A stretch of 64,000 nt of DNA from Oceanospirillum maris DSM 6286 (GCF_000422865.1 NZ_AUGW01000012.1:102280-166279), one strand, 5' to 3'. Positions 36,543-46,146 are shown, counted from the first letter of the stretch. Translations and numbers: made by a program. The notes: a model not told the origin generated them from the letters alone.

Positions 36543-38354
36543 ATGCCAATAAAACCTCCTTCCGTGCCAAAAAAGACACAATCATTTCACTTTATAAAAA
36601 AATTACTGACAATGCGTTACGAAATACACCAACAGACCATCCAGAGCCACCCAAGAATAATAGATGAGACAAGGCCTTTTATAATGCAGCGTATTAAAGC
36701 GTTTTATCGTCAAAACCCCTTGGGACTACGTCTTTTAACGTCTATTCTGATCTACAGCTCTTTGATCACTTTATTTGCCACAGGTGTTCAGCTTTGGTCA
36801 GACTATCGCTATGAACGCTCTGCTATTGATGAGCGGTTACGACAAATTGAAAACAGCTCAATCAGAAGTCTTTCTAACAGCCTTTGGGAGATCAATCCTG
36901 CACAAGTACAAGTTCAACTAGAGGGCTTGTTACAACTGCCAGATGTGCGCTATTTAGAGATTAGCTCTCCCTATGGCGAACTCTTTTTTGCCGGTAAAAA
37001 ACCTAAATCCAGTCAACTACTCAAGCGTTATTACACGTTAGAACACGATGATTACAGCGGTAAAACCATTATCGTTGGCAAGCTAACCCTAATCGTTAGT
37101 TTGGATGAAGTGTATCGCCGTCTTGCAAATAAAATCCTGCTTATCTTAGCTTCACAGGGTGTAAAAACTTTTTTAGTTTCGGTTTTTATTCTTATTATTT
37201 TTCATCAGTTTATTACCCGTCATTTAAGCGCTATGGCCCGTTACGCCCGCCGTTTAAAACTGGATAAATTGGACAAACCGCTAATATTAAATCGCCAGTA
37301 TGAGAAAGATGATGAGCTAAATGATGTGGTTATCGCCATTAACGCCATGCGACGCTCCATGATGAAAGATATGCAAAAGCGCCAGCAAGCAGAGCAGGAT
37401 CTGGCGGATGCAAACCAACAATTAGAAGCGTTAAACACAGAATTAGAACAGCGGGTTATCGAACGTACAACTCAGTTAAACGAACGCAGCGCAGAGCTAG
37501 AAAGCCGCAATAAAGAGCTACAAGATACCCTTATTGCCTTGCAATCAACCCAGAAACAGCTCGTCGAATCAGAAAAGATGGCGGCATTGGGTGAGCTTGT
37601 CGCTGGGGTCGCCCATGAGATCAATACCCCCATTGGCATCGGCTTTACTGCCGCGACCTATCTATCCGATCAAGTTAGAAAGATTCAGCCTCAAGGGCTA
37701 TCGTCAGAAGAGGCTCGTCTACTAAACCTAACCCTTGAAGGTAGCGAGTTAATCTGTAAAAACTTAGAGCGGGCCGCCCAGCTGATTCGAGCCTTTAAAC
37801 AAGTTTCCGTAGATCAATCCAGCGAGCAAAGCCGTCGCTTTGATCTAATCAGTTACCTCAATGAAATTCTGTTATCCCTACAGCCCCGACTTAAAACCAG
37901 CCGACCCAGCATTGATATCCAAGGCCCAAGCCAACTGATCATTGACAGCTACCCTGGTAGCTATTATCAAATTTTCAGCAACTTGATTATCAACTCGATC
38001 ATTCATGGCTTCGAGCATCAAACCGGTGGTGAAATCATTATTAAAATCAGTTTATTACAGACCACAGCCAACACCACCACAACCGTGCAGGAACAAGAAA
38101 AAGCCAGCCATATACAGATCGACTATTTTGATAACGGCAAAGGTATCACCGAAGACTGGCATAGCAAGCTGTTCCAACCTTTTGTAACCTCTAAACGGCA
38201 TTTGGATTGTAGCGGCCTAGGTATGCATATTACTTACAATATTGTCAGCCAATTATTGCAAGGACAGATTCAGAGCCTGGCTATTCAAAAAGAATCTAAT
38301 CTATCAGGGGCGCATTTTCGTATAACGCTACCAGTATCACTGCTACCTATTTGA
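36543..38354 (+). CDS. Membrane sensor histidine kinase
   Basis: The protein (603 residues from this start) has a transmembrane helix (LLTSILIYSSLITLFATGVQ), a ~110-residue periplasmic segment, a second helix (FLVSVFILIIFHQFI), a HAMP-like linker, a long coiled coil (residues ~280-345) and a HisKA phosphoacceptor box ELVAGVAHEINTPIGI. The ATPase domain has the N box NLIINSIIHG and a DNGKGI motif, with GLGMHI near the end. ATG 36684 is an alternative start with AAGG upstream that would drop 47 residues lacking clear features. It is divergent from the TAXI operon and convergent with a second TAXI gene, so sensing a TAXI ligand is plausible. Confidence 0.87.
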   Translation: MPIKPPSVPKKTQSFHFIKKLLTMRYEIHQQTIQSHPRIIDETRPFIMQRIKAFYRQNPLGLRLLTSILIYSSLITLFATGVQLWSDYRYERSAIDERLRQIENSSIRSLSNSLWEINPAQVQVQLEGLLQLPDVRYLEISSPYGELFFAGKKPKSSQLLKRYYTLEHDDYSGKTIIVGKLTLIVSLDEVYRRLANKILLILASQGVKTFLVSVFILIIFHQFITRHLSAMARYARRLKLDKLDKPLILNRQYEKDDELNDVVIAINAMRRSMMKDMQKRQQAEQDLADANQQLEALNTELEQRVIERTTQLNERSAELESRNKELQDTLIALQSTQKQLVESEKMAALGELVAGVAHEINTPIGIGFTAATYLSDQVRKIQPQGLSSEEARLLNLTLEGSELICKNLERAAQLIRAFKQVSVDQSSEQSRRFDLISYLNEILLSLQPRLKTSRPSIDIQGPSQLIIDSYPGSYYQIFSNLIINSIIHGFEHQTGGEIIIKISLLQTTANTTTTVQEQEKASHIQIDYFDNGKGITEDWHSKLFQPFVTSKRHLDCSGLGMHITYNIVSQLLQGQIQSLAIQKESNLSGAHFRITLPVSLLPI

Positions 38355-38360
38355 AGCCAA

Positions 38361-39380
38361 TTATTTAAGCCAACCCTGCTCTTTAAAATAACGCCGTGCC
38401 CCAGGATGCAGCGGTGCAGCCAAGGGAACTTGAGCCATGGATTCCGCTTTTAGCCCTGAAAATGCAGGATGCAGTGTTTGGAAATGTGCAAACTGTTCAA
38501 ATAATGATTGAACAATGGCGTAAGCGGCATCATCGGGTAGGTCAGCCCGAGTAAATAGAATAGCATTCACACCTGCCGTTAACACATCCGCTTGATGGGT
38601 TGAGTATGTAGAGCCGGGCAACGTCAAAACCTGATAATGATGACTGAATTTCACCAACACCTGAGCATCACGCTTTTCTAGCCCCACAAGCTGACTGTTA
38701 CAATCCCTAATCGCCTCTTTAATGGCACCACTGGGATGCCCTACCACATAAAGCGTCGCATCAATTCGGTTATCGCACAGCGCATTGGCCTGCTCTGCTG
38801 GCGCAAGCGCTTCATAGTGAGAGAAATCTGACTGTTGCCAGCCTCGGGCTTTCATTAAAATATCCAGTGTTACCCGCTGGCTACCACCTTTTGTACCGAT
38901 ATTAACCCGCTTGTGTTTAAGGTCTGCAAAACTCCGAATCCCAGAATCACGCCGAGCCAGTATTGAAATATACTCAGGAAACAACCCAACCAAAGTTCTT
39001 AGATTGGGCGCGGGCTGACTAAAAACACCACGTCCTTTGAAACCACTTTCTAACTGCCCTGCCTCTGCCACACCTAAATCTAAGTCACCAGAAATGACAT
39101 CTTGGATATTTGCCACAGAGCCCAAAGTGCTACGTAGCGCACAGTGCATACCATGTTTTTCACGGTTTAGATTAACCAACCGGCAAATCGCACCACCGGC
39201 TGGATAATAAAGTCCCGTTACCCCCCCAGTACCTAAGGTTAAAATACGATTGTCTGCTTGGACGAAAAAAGCCGTTAAAACCAGAAAAGAACTAAGACAT
39301 AAACGTAAGAAAACCCCGAGATAAAAACAGTGACTACCCCACATAGCGGGTCTCTTTAAACATTTATTCATCCTGTGCAT
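38361..39380 (-). CDS. Second TAXI family solute-binding protein (orphan)
   Basis: The 339-residue protein has a signal segment (GVFLRLCLSSFLVLTAFFVQ, then AD) and TAXI motifs: ILTLGTGGVTGLYYPAGGAICRLVN, STLGSVANIQDVISGDLDLGVAE and VVGHPSGAIKEAIRDC. It is clearly paralogous to the protein at 35.3 kb but has no permease of its own. It converges on the sensor kinase gene with a six-base gap. It could share the TRAP permease or act as a periplasmic ligand presenter for the kinase; both are inference. ATG 39371 is an alternative start. Confidence 0.88.
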   Translation of the reverse strand: MHRMNKCLKRPAMWGSHCFYLGVFLRLCLSSFLVLTAFFVQADNRILTLGTGGVTGLYYPAGGAICRLVNLNREKHGMHCALRSTLGSVANIQDVISGDLDLGVAEAGQLESGFKGRGVFSQPAPNLRTLVGLFPEYISILARRDSGIRSFADLKHKRVNIGTKGGSQRVTLDILMKARGWQQSDFSHYEALAPAEQANALCDNRIDATLYVVGHPSGAIKEAIRDCNSQLVGLEKRDAQVLVKFSHHYQVLTLPGSTYSTHQADVLTAGVNAILFTRADLPDDAAYAIVQSLFEQFAHFQTLHPAFSGLKAESMAQVPLAAPLHPGARRYFKEQGWLK

Positions 39381-39391
39381 AGGCTGCTATA

Positions 39392-40450
39392 TCACCGGCT
39401 AAGAGCTGCTTCTAGCTCTTCAATACTAATGCCTTTTGCCTGTATTTGATGGGCTAAATCCCGAATATCTTCTTGATGCTTTTGCTCTAACGCTTTTTGG
39501 CAGTCTTCGATCAATAGCGCAATCTGTTTCTTGGATAACGCTTTGATAGCAGCTAAACGCTTATGGGGCTTTTCATCGAGTAACTGCGGTAAAAAGTCTT
39601 TTGATTCAGCTATAACCTCGGCCACATTTTTAGCGACAGTGTTTTTAGCAACTGAGTCTTTAACAACTGAATGGCTAACATGATCCAAGGAAACAACACC
39701 ACTCGAAGATCTGTTACTACCGGTCAAATCATCAGAAGATAAATCCTCAACGGCACTATCATCAACTTTATCTTTAGCAGAAATAGTGGAGGCCGGTTCT
39801 AAGCTAGAGTGCTCAAGCGGCTCTAAGTCAGAATGCTCTGCCGGTGCTTGATCTCGCCCTAAGCTTTGATAGTGAGCCATTGATGGCAACATAAAGTTAA
39901 GGTTTTCTTCTATCTGCTTCTTAGATTTATTAATCATTCCTGGTGGAATAAACTCGTTATTAGTTCTTGATTTTAATACTCGCTCGATTTCACTTTTTAT
40001 TAAGTTTTTACGAAACTCACGCACAACGTCACCCTCACTATCAAAGTCTGCCGCAAGAAAAGCTTGGAACTCATCTTTTTTGATTTTATCGATTGAATTA
40101 CGATGCTTTTTAATGATGGTACGCACACTTTTATCCATCATTTCCTGTAGCGCCTGCCTAGCGGCGGACTTCTCCGCTGATTCAGGAAGACTCTCATCAA
40201 CCGGAGTAGGCTGCTCCTCAACCTCAATCCGTTTTAGCTCCCCTCTTATATCAGACATAATATTTTCATAAGAACGGCGATCAGAAGGAGTGGAGCTGGT
40301 GAAGAAAACTCGATCAACACCTTTAATTTTAATCTGCAGGTGATTGTTACTCGACTTTTCATAGGTAAAAGGCAAATCACCAACAAGGTCGGCAACCCCT
40401 TTAATCACTCGCTTTTGATAATTACTATAAGCCCTAAGATGACTAGACAT
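39392..40450 (-). CDS. Hypothetical protein, helical, unknown function
   Basis: I do not recognise this 352-residue protein. The N-terminal ~65 residues contain basic and hydroxyl-rich patches (LQIKIKGVDRVFFTSSTPSDRR) somewhat like small HicA-type folds, but this is weak. Residues ~100-175 are charged helices. A Ser/Asp-rich, poorly conserved linker follows (~185-265). The last ~65 residues (LSKKQIALLIEDCQKALEQK, then EELEAALSR) look like a coiled-coil dimerisation segment. It has no signal peptide or membrane helix, so it is cytoplasmic. It is 11 bases upstream of the second TAXI gene on the same strand, which may be coincidental. Confidence 0.6.
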   Translation of the reverse strand: MSSHLRAYSNYQKRVIKGVADLVGDLPFTYEKSSNNHLQIKIKGVDRVFFTSSTPSDRRSYENIMSDIRGELKRIEVEEQPTPVDESLPESAEKSAARQALQEMMDKSVRTIIKKHRNSIDKIKKDEFQAFLAADFDSEGDVVREFRKNLIKSEIERVLKSRTNNEFIPPGMINKSKKQIEENLNFMLPSMAHYQSLGRDQAPAEHSDLEPLEHSSLEPASTISAKDKVDDSAVEDLSSDDLTGSNRSSSGVVSLDHVSHSVVKDSVAKNTVAKNVAEVIAESKDFLPQLLDEKPHKRLAAIKALSKKQIALLIEDCQKALEQKHQEDIRDLAHQIQAKGISIEELEAALSR

Positions 40451-40967
40451 GACGTTTCCTTACTTTCTGTTAATACTGAGACTCATATAAAGACCCCCAG
40501 AAAATATCATTATTATTATTCCATCAGACGATTTTATCGCCCGTCAACAGCAGTGTAATGCAGCATCCTCGAGCGCACAAATTATCAATCATCTCAAGCA
40601 CCTTGATGCCAAAAGCTTAGGATAATGCGTCACTATTTGGACATAAAAAAATAGAAAAGCTATGACATAGCTAAAGGCATTTCAAACAAATCAGAATAAA
40701 TGCTTAAACCATATTAAAAACTATAGGCGAAAAAACATTAACTTTGCCGTAACAGGTTATCTGAAATACAAGAAAGAGCTCAGGCTTAGCACTATTAAGA
40801 AACGCTTAAAACTTTGAAATATTTGAAATAGAAATAGGAAGAAAAAATAAGGGAAAACAACGGGAAGAAAGAAATGACAGACACAAAAAAAGCGCTAAAT
40901 GCGCTTATTTGATAAATAATATGTTCTTTGGAGATTAGACTGTCTTGGATGGCTAGATACAGTCAAA
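40451..40967. other. AT-rich intergenic region without genes
   Basis: About 517 bases between the unknown gene and the tRNA cluster. It contains the tRNA-operon terminator at 40885 and the likely promoter of the leftward gene. No further credible reading frame, RNA gene or repeat was seen. Confidence 0.6.
40885..40905 (-). terminator. Intrinsic terminator of the tRNA operon
   Basis: On the minus strand AGCGC-ATTTA-GCGCT is followed directly by TTTTTT (plus-strand A run at 40885-40890). It lies about 60 bases downstream of tRNA-Leu, as expected for the end of the Gly-Cys-Leu transcript. Confidence 0.75.
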
Positions 40968-41054
40968 TGGTGCCCGGAGCCGGAATCGAACCGGCACGGT
41001 GTTTCCACCGAGGGATTTTAAGTCCCTTGCGTCTACCAATTTCGCCATCCGGGC
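40968..41054 (-). tRNA. tRNA-Leu (UAA anticodon)
   Basis: The minus strand folds as a class II tRNA: 5' GCCCGGA pairs with TCCGGGC, with a long variable arm, GGTTCGATTCC in the T arm and anticodon TAA in the loop CTTAAAA. An encoded CCA follows (plus TGG at 40968-40970). It is third in the Gly-Cys-Leu cluster, which matches glyW-cysT-leuZ in E. coli. Confidence 0.96.
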
Positions 41055-41120
41055 TAATTGGTGTTATAAATAACACGACAATTCATACTAACAACAACTA
41101 CAGACTACTATGTCGAGAAA

Positions 41121-41194
41121 TGGAGGCCGAGGTCGGAATCGAACCGGCGTACACGGAGTTGCAGTCCGCTGCATGACCACTCTGCCACTCGGCC
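41121..41194 (-). tRNA. tRNA-Cys (GCA anticodon)
   Basis: The minus strand starts GGCCGAG and pairs with CTCGGCC near the 3' end. The anticodon loop CTGCAAC gives GCA, and the discriminator base is U73, the cysteine identity base. The T arm is GGTTCGATTCC and CCA is encoded. Confidence 0.96.
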
Positions 41195-41212
41195 TATTTC
41201 TCAAAATTAAGC

Positions 41213-41288
41213 TGGAGCGGGAAACGAGATTCGAACTCGCGACCCCAACCTTGGCAAGGTTGTGCTCTACCAACTGAGCTATTCCCGC
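41213..41288 (-). tRNA. tRNA-Gly (GCC anticodon)
   Basis: The minus strand GCGGGAA pairs with TTCCCGC. The anticodon loop TTGCCAA gives GCC, the T arm has GTTCGAATC, and CCA is encoded. It is the first tRNA after pgsA. Confidence 0.96.
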
Positions 41289-41403
41289 TGAACTTGGGAC
41301 GTATTATATATAAAATTTTTCCTCCGTCAACTATTTTTTTCACAACTTTTTGTTTTCATTACAGTTATCACGCTTAACACAGATAAAACCTTCCTAGAAA
41401 GGG

Positions 41404-41952
41404 CTACATACCTGACTTTAAATCAGGCCAAGCGGCCTTCAAATACTGCACCATCGACCAAATGGTGAGTATAACCGCACCATAAAGCAACACCATGCCG
41501 ACCAAGGCAATATCGGTTCCTGGCTCCTGGCTAAGCAAAACAAAGATCGATAGCATCTGTAATGAGGTTTTAGCTTTACCTATCATAGAAACAGCAATAC
41601 TTCCTCGCTTACCTAATTCTGCCATCCACTCTCTGAGTGCCGATATCACAATCTCACGGCCAATAATAATGAGCGCCGGCAGCGTCATCCAAACACTGGC
41701 ATGAGCATCAATCAAAAGCCCTAGAGCCACGGAGACCATTAACTTATCAGCGACAGGATCTAAAAAAGCGCCGAAGGGTGTTGATTGATTTAACCGTCGC
41801 GCTAGAAAACCATCAAGCCAATCCGTCCAAGCGGCTAAGGCAAAGATACCAGAGGCGATGTACAAGTTGTTTTCAATAGGTAGATAAAAAACAGCCACAA
41901 TCAATGGAATAAAGGCGATACGTAATGCGGTAAGGATATTGGGTAACTTCAT
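41404..41952 (-). CDS. pgsA: CDP-diacylglycerol-glycerol-3-phosphate 3-phosphatidyltransferase
   Basis: The 182-residue membrane enzyme makes phosphatidylglycerophosphate, the first committed step to phosphatidylglycerol and cardiolipin. The CDP-alcohol phosphatidyltransferase motif is complete: DWLDGFLARR, then GAFLDPVADKLM (D-G-A-R-G-D-D pattern). Four to five membrane helices are seen. I use ATG 41950-41952; a TTG one codon upstream is possible. It follows uvrC by 8 bases. Confidence 0.95.
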   Translation of the reverse strand: MKLPNILTALRIAFIPLIVAVFYLPIENNLYIASGIFALAAWTDWLDGFLARRLNQSTPFGAFLDPVADKLMVSVALGLLIDAHASVWMTLPALIIIGREIVISALREWMAELGKRGSIAVSMIGKAKTSLQMLSIFVLLSQEPGTDIALVGMVLLYGAVILTIWSMVQYLKAAWPDLKSGM

Positions 41953-41960
41953 CAATCCAA

Positions 41961-43784
41961 CTACTGTTCAGGGTGTAAGTGAAAATAGATCTGTTCGGCA
42001 AGAGATACACTGATACCGGAAACTTTACTGAGCTCCTGTATACTGGCATCTAATGCCTCTTTCTGACCACCAAAGTGTCTTAAAATAGCTTGTCTTCGTT
42101 TTGGCCCGATCCCCGGTATAGACTCGAAGCGTGATGTTCGCCGAGTATGATCCCGTCTCTGCCGATGGCTCACAATGGCGAATCTATGGGCCTCATCCCT
42201 AACCTGTTCAATCAAATGTAATGCTTTAGAATCCGAATTAAGGTCTATCACTTGATCATTTGTTTCAAGGTAGAGTGTCTCAAAGCCTTGTTTTCGGGTC
42301 GTTCCTTTCGAGACGGCCAGAAGAATAACATCTGAAATACATAATTCATTAAAAACTTCACGGGCCTGCTTAAGCTGACCTTTACCACCGTCTAACACGA
42401 GGATGTCGGGCTTTTTGCCTTCACCGGCTTTTAAGCGTTTATAGCGCCGGATTAAGGCCTGTCGCATGGCGGCATAATCATCTCCAGGCGTTATATTCTC
42501 AATATTAAATTTCCGATAGTCACTTTTTATGGGGCCATCTAACCCTAAAACAACACAGGACGCGACAGTAGCTTCTCCAGAGCTGTGGCTAATATCAAAA
42601 CATTCTAGACGTTCAGGCTTTTGCTCTAAACCTAAGGCCAGCTTCAAGGCTTTAAAGCGACCTTCCATCGAACCTTTTCGCCCCAGATGACTAATCAGTG
42701 CCTGCTCGGCATTTGTTGTCGCAAGTTGCAACCAACGTGAGCGGTGTGACCGTACTTGAGATGATACCGAAACGCGTTTTTTATAAAGCGTAAGCAAAGC
42801 TTCAACAAAAGCCGCACTGTCTTCTAAGGCAAGGTTGCTAATAATCTCAGCTGGTAGCTCTCGAGTACCCGAGCCAAGATAAAACTGGTGGATAAAAGCT
42901 TGCAAAGTCTCAGCTTCAATATCAGAGATATGATCCGCTGGGAAATAATGCCTAGAACCAAGTACTCGCCCCCCTCGTACAAACAGTACCGAGATGGCTA
43001 GACCGCCAGGACGTGACACAAGAGAAAAAACATCAGCGTCACCTTGTTCTCCGTATACATATTGTTGTTCTTGAATTTTACGCAGCTGAATAAGCTGGTC
43101 ACGAATATGCGCGGCTTGCTCAAAATCTAACGCTGCGGCAGCTTGATCCATTTCATCCTGTAGATCATGCAACAGTTCTACACTTCGGCCCTTAAGAAAA
43201 AGTACAGCGCGCTGCACATCTTCTTGATAGGCGGCCTGACTGATAAGGTCGACACAGGGAGCGCTACAACGCTCTATTTGGTGCTGAAGGCAGGGGCGGC
43301 TTCGGTGTCTAAAGAAGTTATCATCACACTGGCGGAGCCGAAAAACTCTATGTAGCAGGTTTAAGGTTTCTTTAACCGCGTTTGTGTTCGGATATGGGCC
43401 AAAATATTGCCCTGTACGGCGCTTCTTGCCACGACTGTATTCAATCTGAGGGTACTCACCTGAACTAAGATAAATATAAGGATAAGATTTATCATCACGC
43501 ATTAAGATATTAAAAGGTGGCCGGTGCTGCTTAATTTGTGTTTGCTCGAGTAAAAGCGCTTCGATTTCGCTGCTGGTAACCGTAAATTCAACACGATCAA
43601 TCTGTTCAACTAGAGCCTGTGTTTTTAGGCTTAAACCGCTGCTTCTAAAATAACTACTAACACGATTTTTAAGATTTTTGGCTTTGCCGACATAAAGCAA
43701 CGTGCCTTCGCCATTGTACATGCGATAGACACCAGGATGCTTAGAGAGTGTTTTTAAAAAAAATTTGGCGTCAAACTCAGACAT
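41961..43784 (-). CDS. uvrC: Excinuclease ABC subunit C
   Basis: The 607-residue nucleotide-excision-repair nuclease makes the 3' and 5' incisions around DNA lesions. The N-terminal GIY-YIG domain (HPGVYRMYNGEGTLLYVGKA), the UVR motif near residues 200-240 that contacts UvrB, the RNase-H-like domain with ECFDISHSSGEATVASCVV and PDILVLDGGKGQL, and a C-terminal helix-hairpin-helix (FESIPGIGPKRRQAILRHF) are all present. It sits 4 bases after uvrY, the classic order. Confidence 0.97.
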   Translation of the reverse strand: MSEFDAKFFLKTLSKHPGVYRMYNGEGTLLYVGKAKNLKNRVSSYFRSSGLSLKTQALVEQIDRVEFTVTSSEIEALLLEQTQIKQHRPPFNILMRDDKSYPYIYLSSGEYPQIEYSRGKKRRTGQYFGPYPNTNAVKETLNLLHRVFRLRQCDDNFFRHRSRPCLQHQIERCSAPCVDLISQAAYQEDVQRAVLFLKGRSVELLHDLQDEMDQAAAALDFEQAAHIRDQLIQLRKIQEQQYVYGEQGDADVFSLVSRPGGLAISVLFVRGGRVLGSRHYFPADHISDIEAETLQAFIHQFYLGSGTRELPAEIISNLALEDSAAFVEALLTLYKKRVSVSSQVRSHRSRWLQLATTNAEQALISHLGRKGSMEGRFKALKLALGLEQKPERLECFDISHSSGEATVASCVVLGLDGPIKSDYRKFNIENITPGDDYAAMRQALIRRYKRLKAGEGKKPDILVLDGGKGQLKQAREVFNELCISDVILLAVSKGTTRKQGFETLYLETNDQVIDLNSDSKALHLIEQVRDEAHRFAIVSHRQRRDHTRRTSRFESIPGIGPKRRQAILRHFGGQKEALDASIQELSKVSGISVSLAEQIYFHLHPEQ

Positions 43785-43788
43785 TATT

Positions 43789-44433
43789 TCAGAGAGATTC
43801 CATATCGATCATATTATGACGAATCGCTAGATGCGTTAACTCAACATCACTTGTCACTTGTAGCTTGTCAAAGATGCGGTAACGGTAGGTATTAACTGTT
43901 TTAGGACTTAGAAATAATTTATCAGAAATATCACTGACTTTCTGACAGGTTACAACCATCAAAGCAATTTGAAGTTCACGATCAGAAAGGTTATCAAAGG
44001 GGTTTTCTTTGCCTGGACTCATACGGCTTAAGGCAATTTTTTGGGCAATTTCAGAGCTTAAATAGCGCTGCCCACAACTGACCTGGCGGATGGCTTGAAT
44101 CATTTCAGCGGGGTCCGTACCTTTAGAAAGATAACCCGATGCACCAACCTCAAGCGCGCGCGTAGCAAAGGTTTCTTCAACTAAGGCCGACAATGCAATG
44201 ACTTTGCATTCGGGCAGGGTACGAACAATTTTTCGCGTAGCTTCAAGACCACCAATACCCTGCATTTTGATATCCATCAGCACGATATCAGGCTCTACCT
44301 CTCGGGCTAATGTAACAGCATCCTCGCCACAACTCGCCTCGCCTACGATATCGATCCAGTCTTCGTCAGCAAGCATCTTAGAAACCGCTACACGAACAAT
44401 ATGATGATCATCTACGATCAGCAGTTTAACCAT
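43789..44433 (-). CDS. uvrY: Response regulator UvrY/GacA (LuxR family)
   Basis: This 214-residue regulator has a receiver domain (Asp54 in VLMDIKMQG, and Lys in LSKGTD) and a LuxR helix-turn-helix (LSDRELQIALMVVTCQKVSD, then LFLSPKTVNTYRYRIFDKL). It is the partner of the BarA/GacS sensor kinase, controlling Csr/Rsm small RNAs and the switch between lifestyles. The order with uvrC and pgsA supports this. The kinase gene is not in the window. Confidence 0.93.
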   Translation of the reverse strand: MVKLLIVDDHHIVRVAVSKMLADEDWIDIVGEASCGEDAVTLAREVEPDIVLMDIKMQGIGGLEATRKIVRTLPECKVIALSALVEETFATRALEVGASGYLSKGTDPAEMIQAIRQVSCGQRYLSSEIAQKIALSRMSPGKENPFDNLSDRELQIALMVVTCQKVSDISDKLFLSPKTVNTYRYRIFDKLQVTSDVELTHLAIRHNMIDMESL

Positions 44434-44583
44434 ACGTACCTCAACTGGAACAGTTTATAAAACAGCGAGTTAACATCTTCCATCATGATAACCGTAATCA
44501 AATCTAGAACAATATATGAATACGATCTTATTCAAAAATAATTAATTACCCATGCATCGATTAATCAATAGGATCACCATTGA

Positions 44584-44618
44584 CCAATACGATAACTACT
44601 GGCCAATACGATAACTAC
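44584..44618. repeat. 16-bp duplication at the 3' end of the TyrR-like gene
   Basis: CCAATACGATAACTAC occurs at 44584-44599 and 44603-44618 (19-base period). The upstream-in-gene copy encodes the last residues SYRIGQ. The other copy spans the TAG stop and would encode a second SYRIGQ-like tail beyond it. Confidence 0.85.
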
Positions 44619-46146
44619 GCAATTTATTAGCAATGGTCGTGTGTGAGACCCCAAGGCGTTTCGCTAAAAGGCGGCTGCTCGGAAAATCGGGATACAGCGA
44701 TGCCAGTATCTGCTGTTCAATACGGGCAATAATATCCCCCCAATGACCACTGAGATCCAATGGCTGGGTATTGCTATTATTTAGCGCAGGTAAACGTATA
44801 TGGTCAGCCTCAATAACCTCTTCGCAAATAGATACGGCTTGATAAAGTAAGTTTTCCAGCTGCCTAACATTACCCGGCCAGTGGTATTGGTTAAGCACTA
44901 ACTTAGCATCATCGCTTAAGACTCGATTTGAGGTGCCAATTTGGGTACAAGCTCGGTTAATAAAATGATTGGCTAGATCAATAATGCCTTCTTTACAGCT
45001 TCTTAATGGAGGAATGACCAGCGTTAACACATTAAGCCGATGGAATAAGTCCTCACGGAAAAGATTTTGCTCACACAGTTCCGCTAAATCCTTTTGTGTC
45101 GAGCAAATAACACGTACATCAACTTGTATTTCATCTTCACTACCTACTCGACGAAAGCTTCCGTCTTGCAAAAAACGAAGCAGTTTCACTTGAAGGTGTG
45201 GGCTCATTTCCCCCACTTCATCAAGGAAAATACTGCCGCCAGAAGCTAAATCTAACAAGCCTAACTTGCCTTCTTTTCTCGCGCCTTCAAAGGCACTCGG
45301 AGCATAACCAAAAAGCTCGGTTTCCGCTAGATTGTCAGGCAAGCTGGCACAATTCAAAACCATAAAGGCGGAACGCCCTCTGGGACTACTCATATGACAG
45401 GCCCTAGCAAGCATCTCCTTGCCGGTACCTGTTTCACCCTGTATCAATAAAGGGGCATCCAAAGGTGCCATGCGCTTCGCTTCACGAATAGTCGCAAGCA
45501 TTTTAGGCGCTTGAATCTGTAACGCCTCAAAACCAAAATCTTCATGCTTTTGTAACGAATAAATTTGCGCCCCTATCGATTCAACAGGGTGCAACGTAAT
45601 AACGGCACCAGCAGGTTCTTTCCCTGAGAGCTTATCTTCCATATAGATAGGGTTAATATCGGCTAAATAAGCATCACCTCGTATCTCAACTCGCACACCA
45701 TTAAGGCGTGATTCCAGTCGAGGCAGCAGGGTGTCAAGATCCAGATTTTTGACACGCTTACTTAAAGATACGCCGGACACTTCATCAACCCTTAGACTTA
45801 ACACTCGACCAGTCGCAGCATTCGCAGCAACAACACGACCATCAATATCCACCGAGAGTACAGGGAGGTCTAAAGACTGTAGTAAAATATCCAGCTCATA
45901 ATGGCGGCGTTCACTGGGGATTAAATTAATACGCCGTATTTTCTGCACACCGGATATTTTTTCAAGACGAGTGCGTACACTCTGCAACTGCATGTTGAGC
46001 ATACTCGGCATATAAAGATAGATAGCACTGCCTTTATCTCCACCTGCCTCCGCACGGACAACATTAATCCGAAACTCGACAAACACTTCAAGAATGTCCC
46101 GCATGATGCCGACGCGGTTTTGGCAGACAATTTCTAAACGCATCAT
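44596..46146 (-). CDS. TyrR/PhhR-like regulator of aromatic amino acid metabolism
   Basis: The 516-residue protein has an N-terminal ACT domain (MRLEIVCQNRVGIMRDILEV), a PAS domain (~80-190), a sigma-54-type AAA+ domain (Walker A GETGTGKE, Walker B GGSIFLDEVGEM) and a C-terminal helix-turn-helix (SSRLLAKRLGVSHTTIANKL). The loop that reads GAFTGA in sigma-54 activators is SAFEGA here, as in TyrR, which works with sigma-70. It probably senses Tyr or Phe. Two adjacent ATGs (46146 and 46143) could start it. Confidence 0.9.
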   Translation of the reverse strand: MMRLEIVCQNRVGIMRDILEVFVEFRINVVRAEAGGDKGSAIYLYMPSMLNMQLQSVRTRLEKISGVQKIRRINLIPSERRHYELDILLQSLDLPVLSVDIDGRVVAANAATGRVLSLRVDEVSGVSLSKRVKNLDLDTLLPRLESRLNGVRVEIRGDAYLADINPIYMEDKLSGKEPAGAVITLHPVESIGAQIYSLQKHEDFGFEALQIQAPKMLATIREAKRMAPLDAPLLIQGETGTGKEMLARACHMSSPRGRSAFMVLNCASLPDNLAETELFGYAPSAFEGARKEGKLGLLDLASGGSIFLDEVGEMSPHLQVKLLRFLQDGSFRRVGSEDEIQVDVRVICSTQKDLAELCEQNLFREDLFHRLNVLTLVIPPLRSCKEGIIDLANHFINRACTQIGTSNRVLSDDAKLVLNQYHWPGNVRQLENLLYQAVSICEEVIEADHIRLPALNNSNTQPLDLSGHWGDIIARIEQQILASLYPDFPSSRLLAKRLGVSHTTIANKLRSYRIGQ

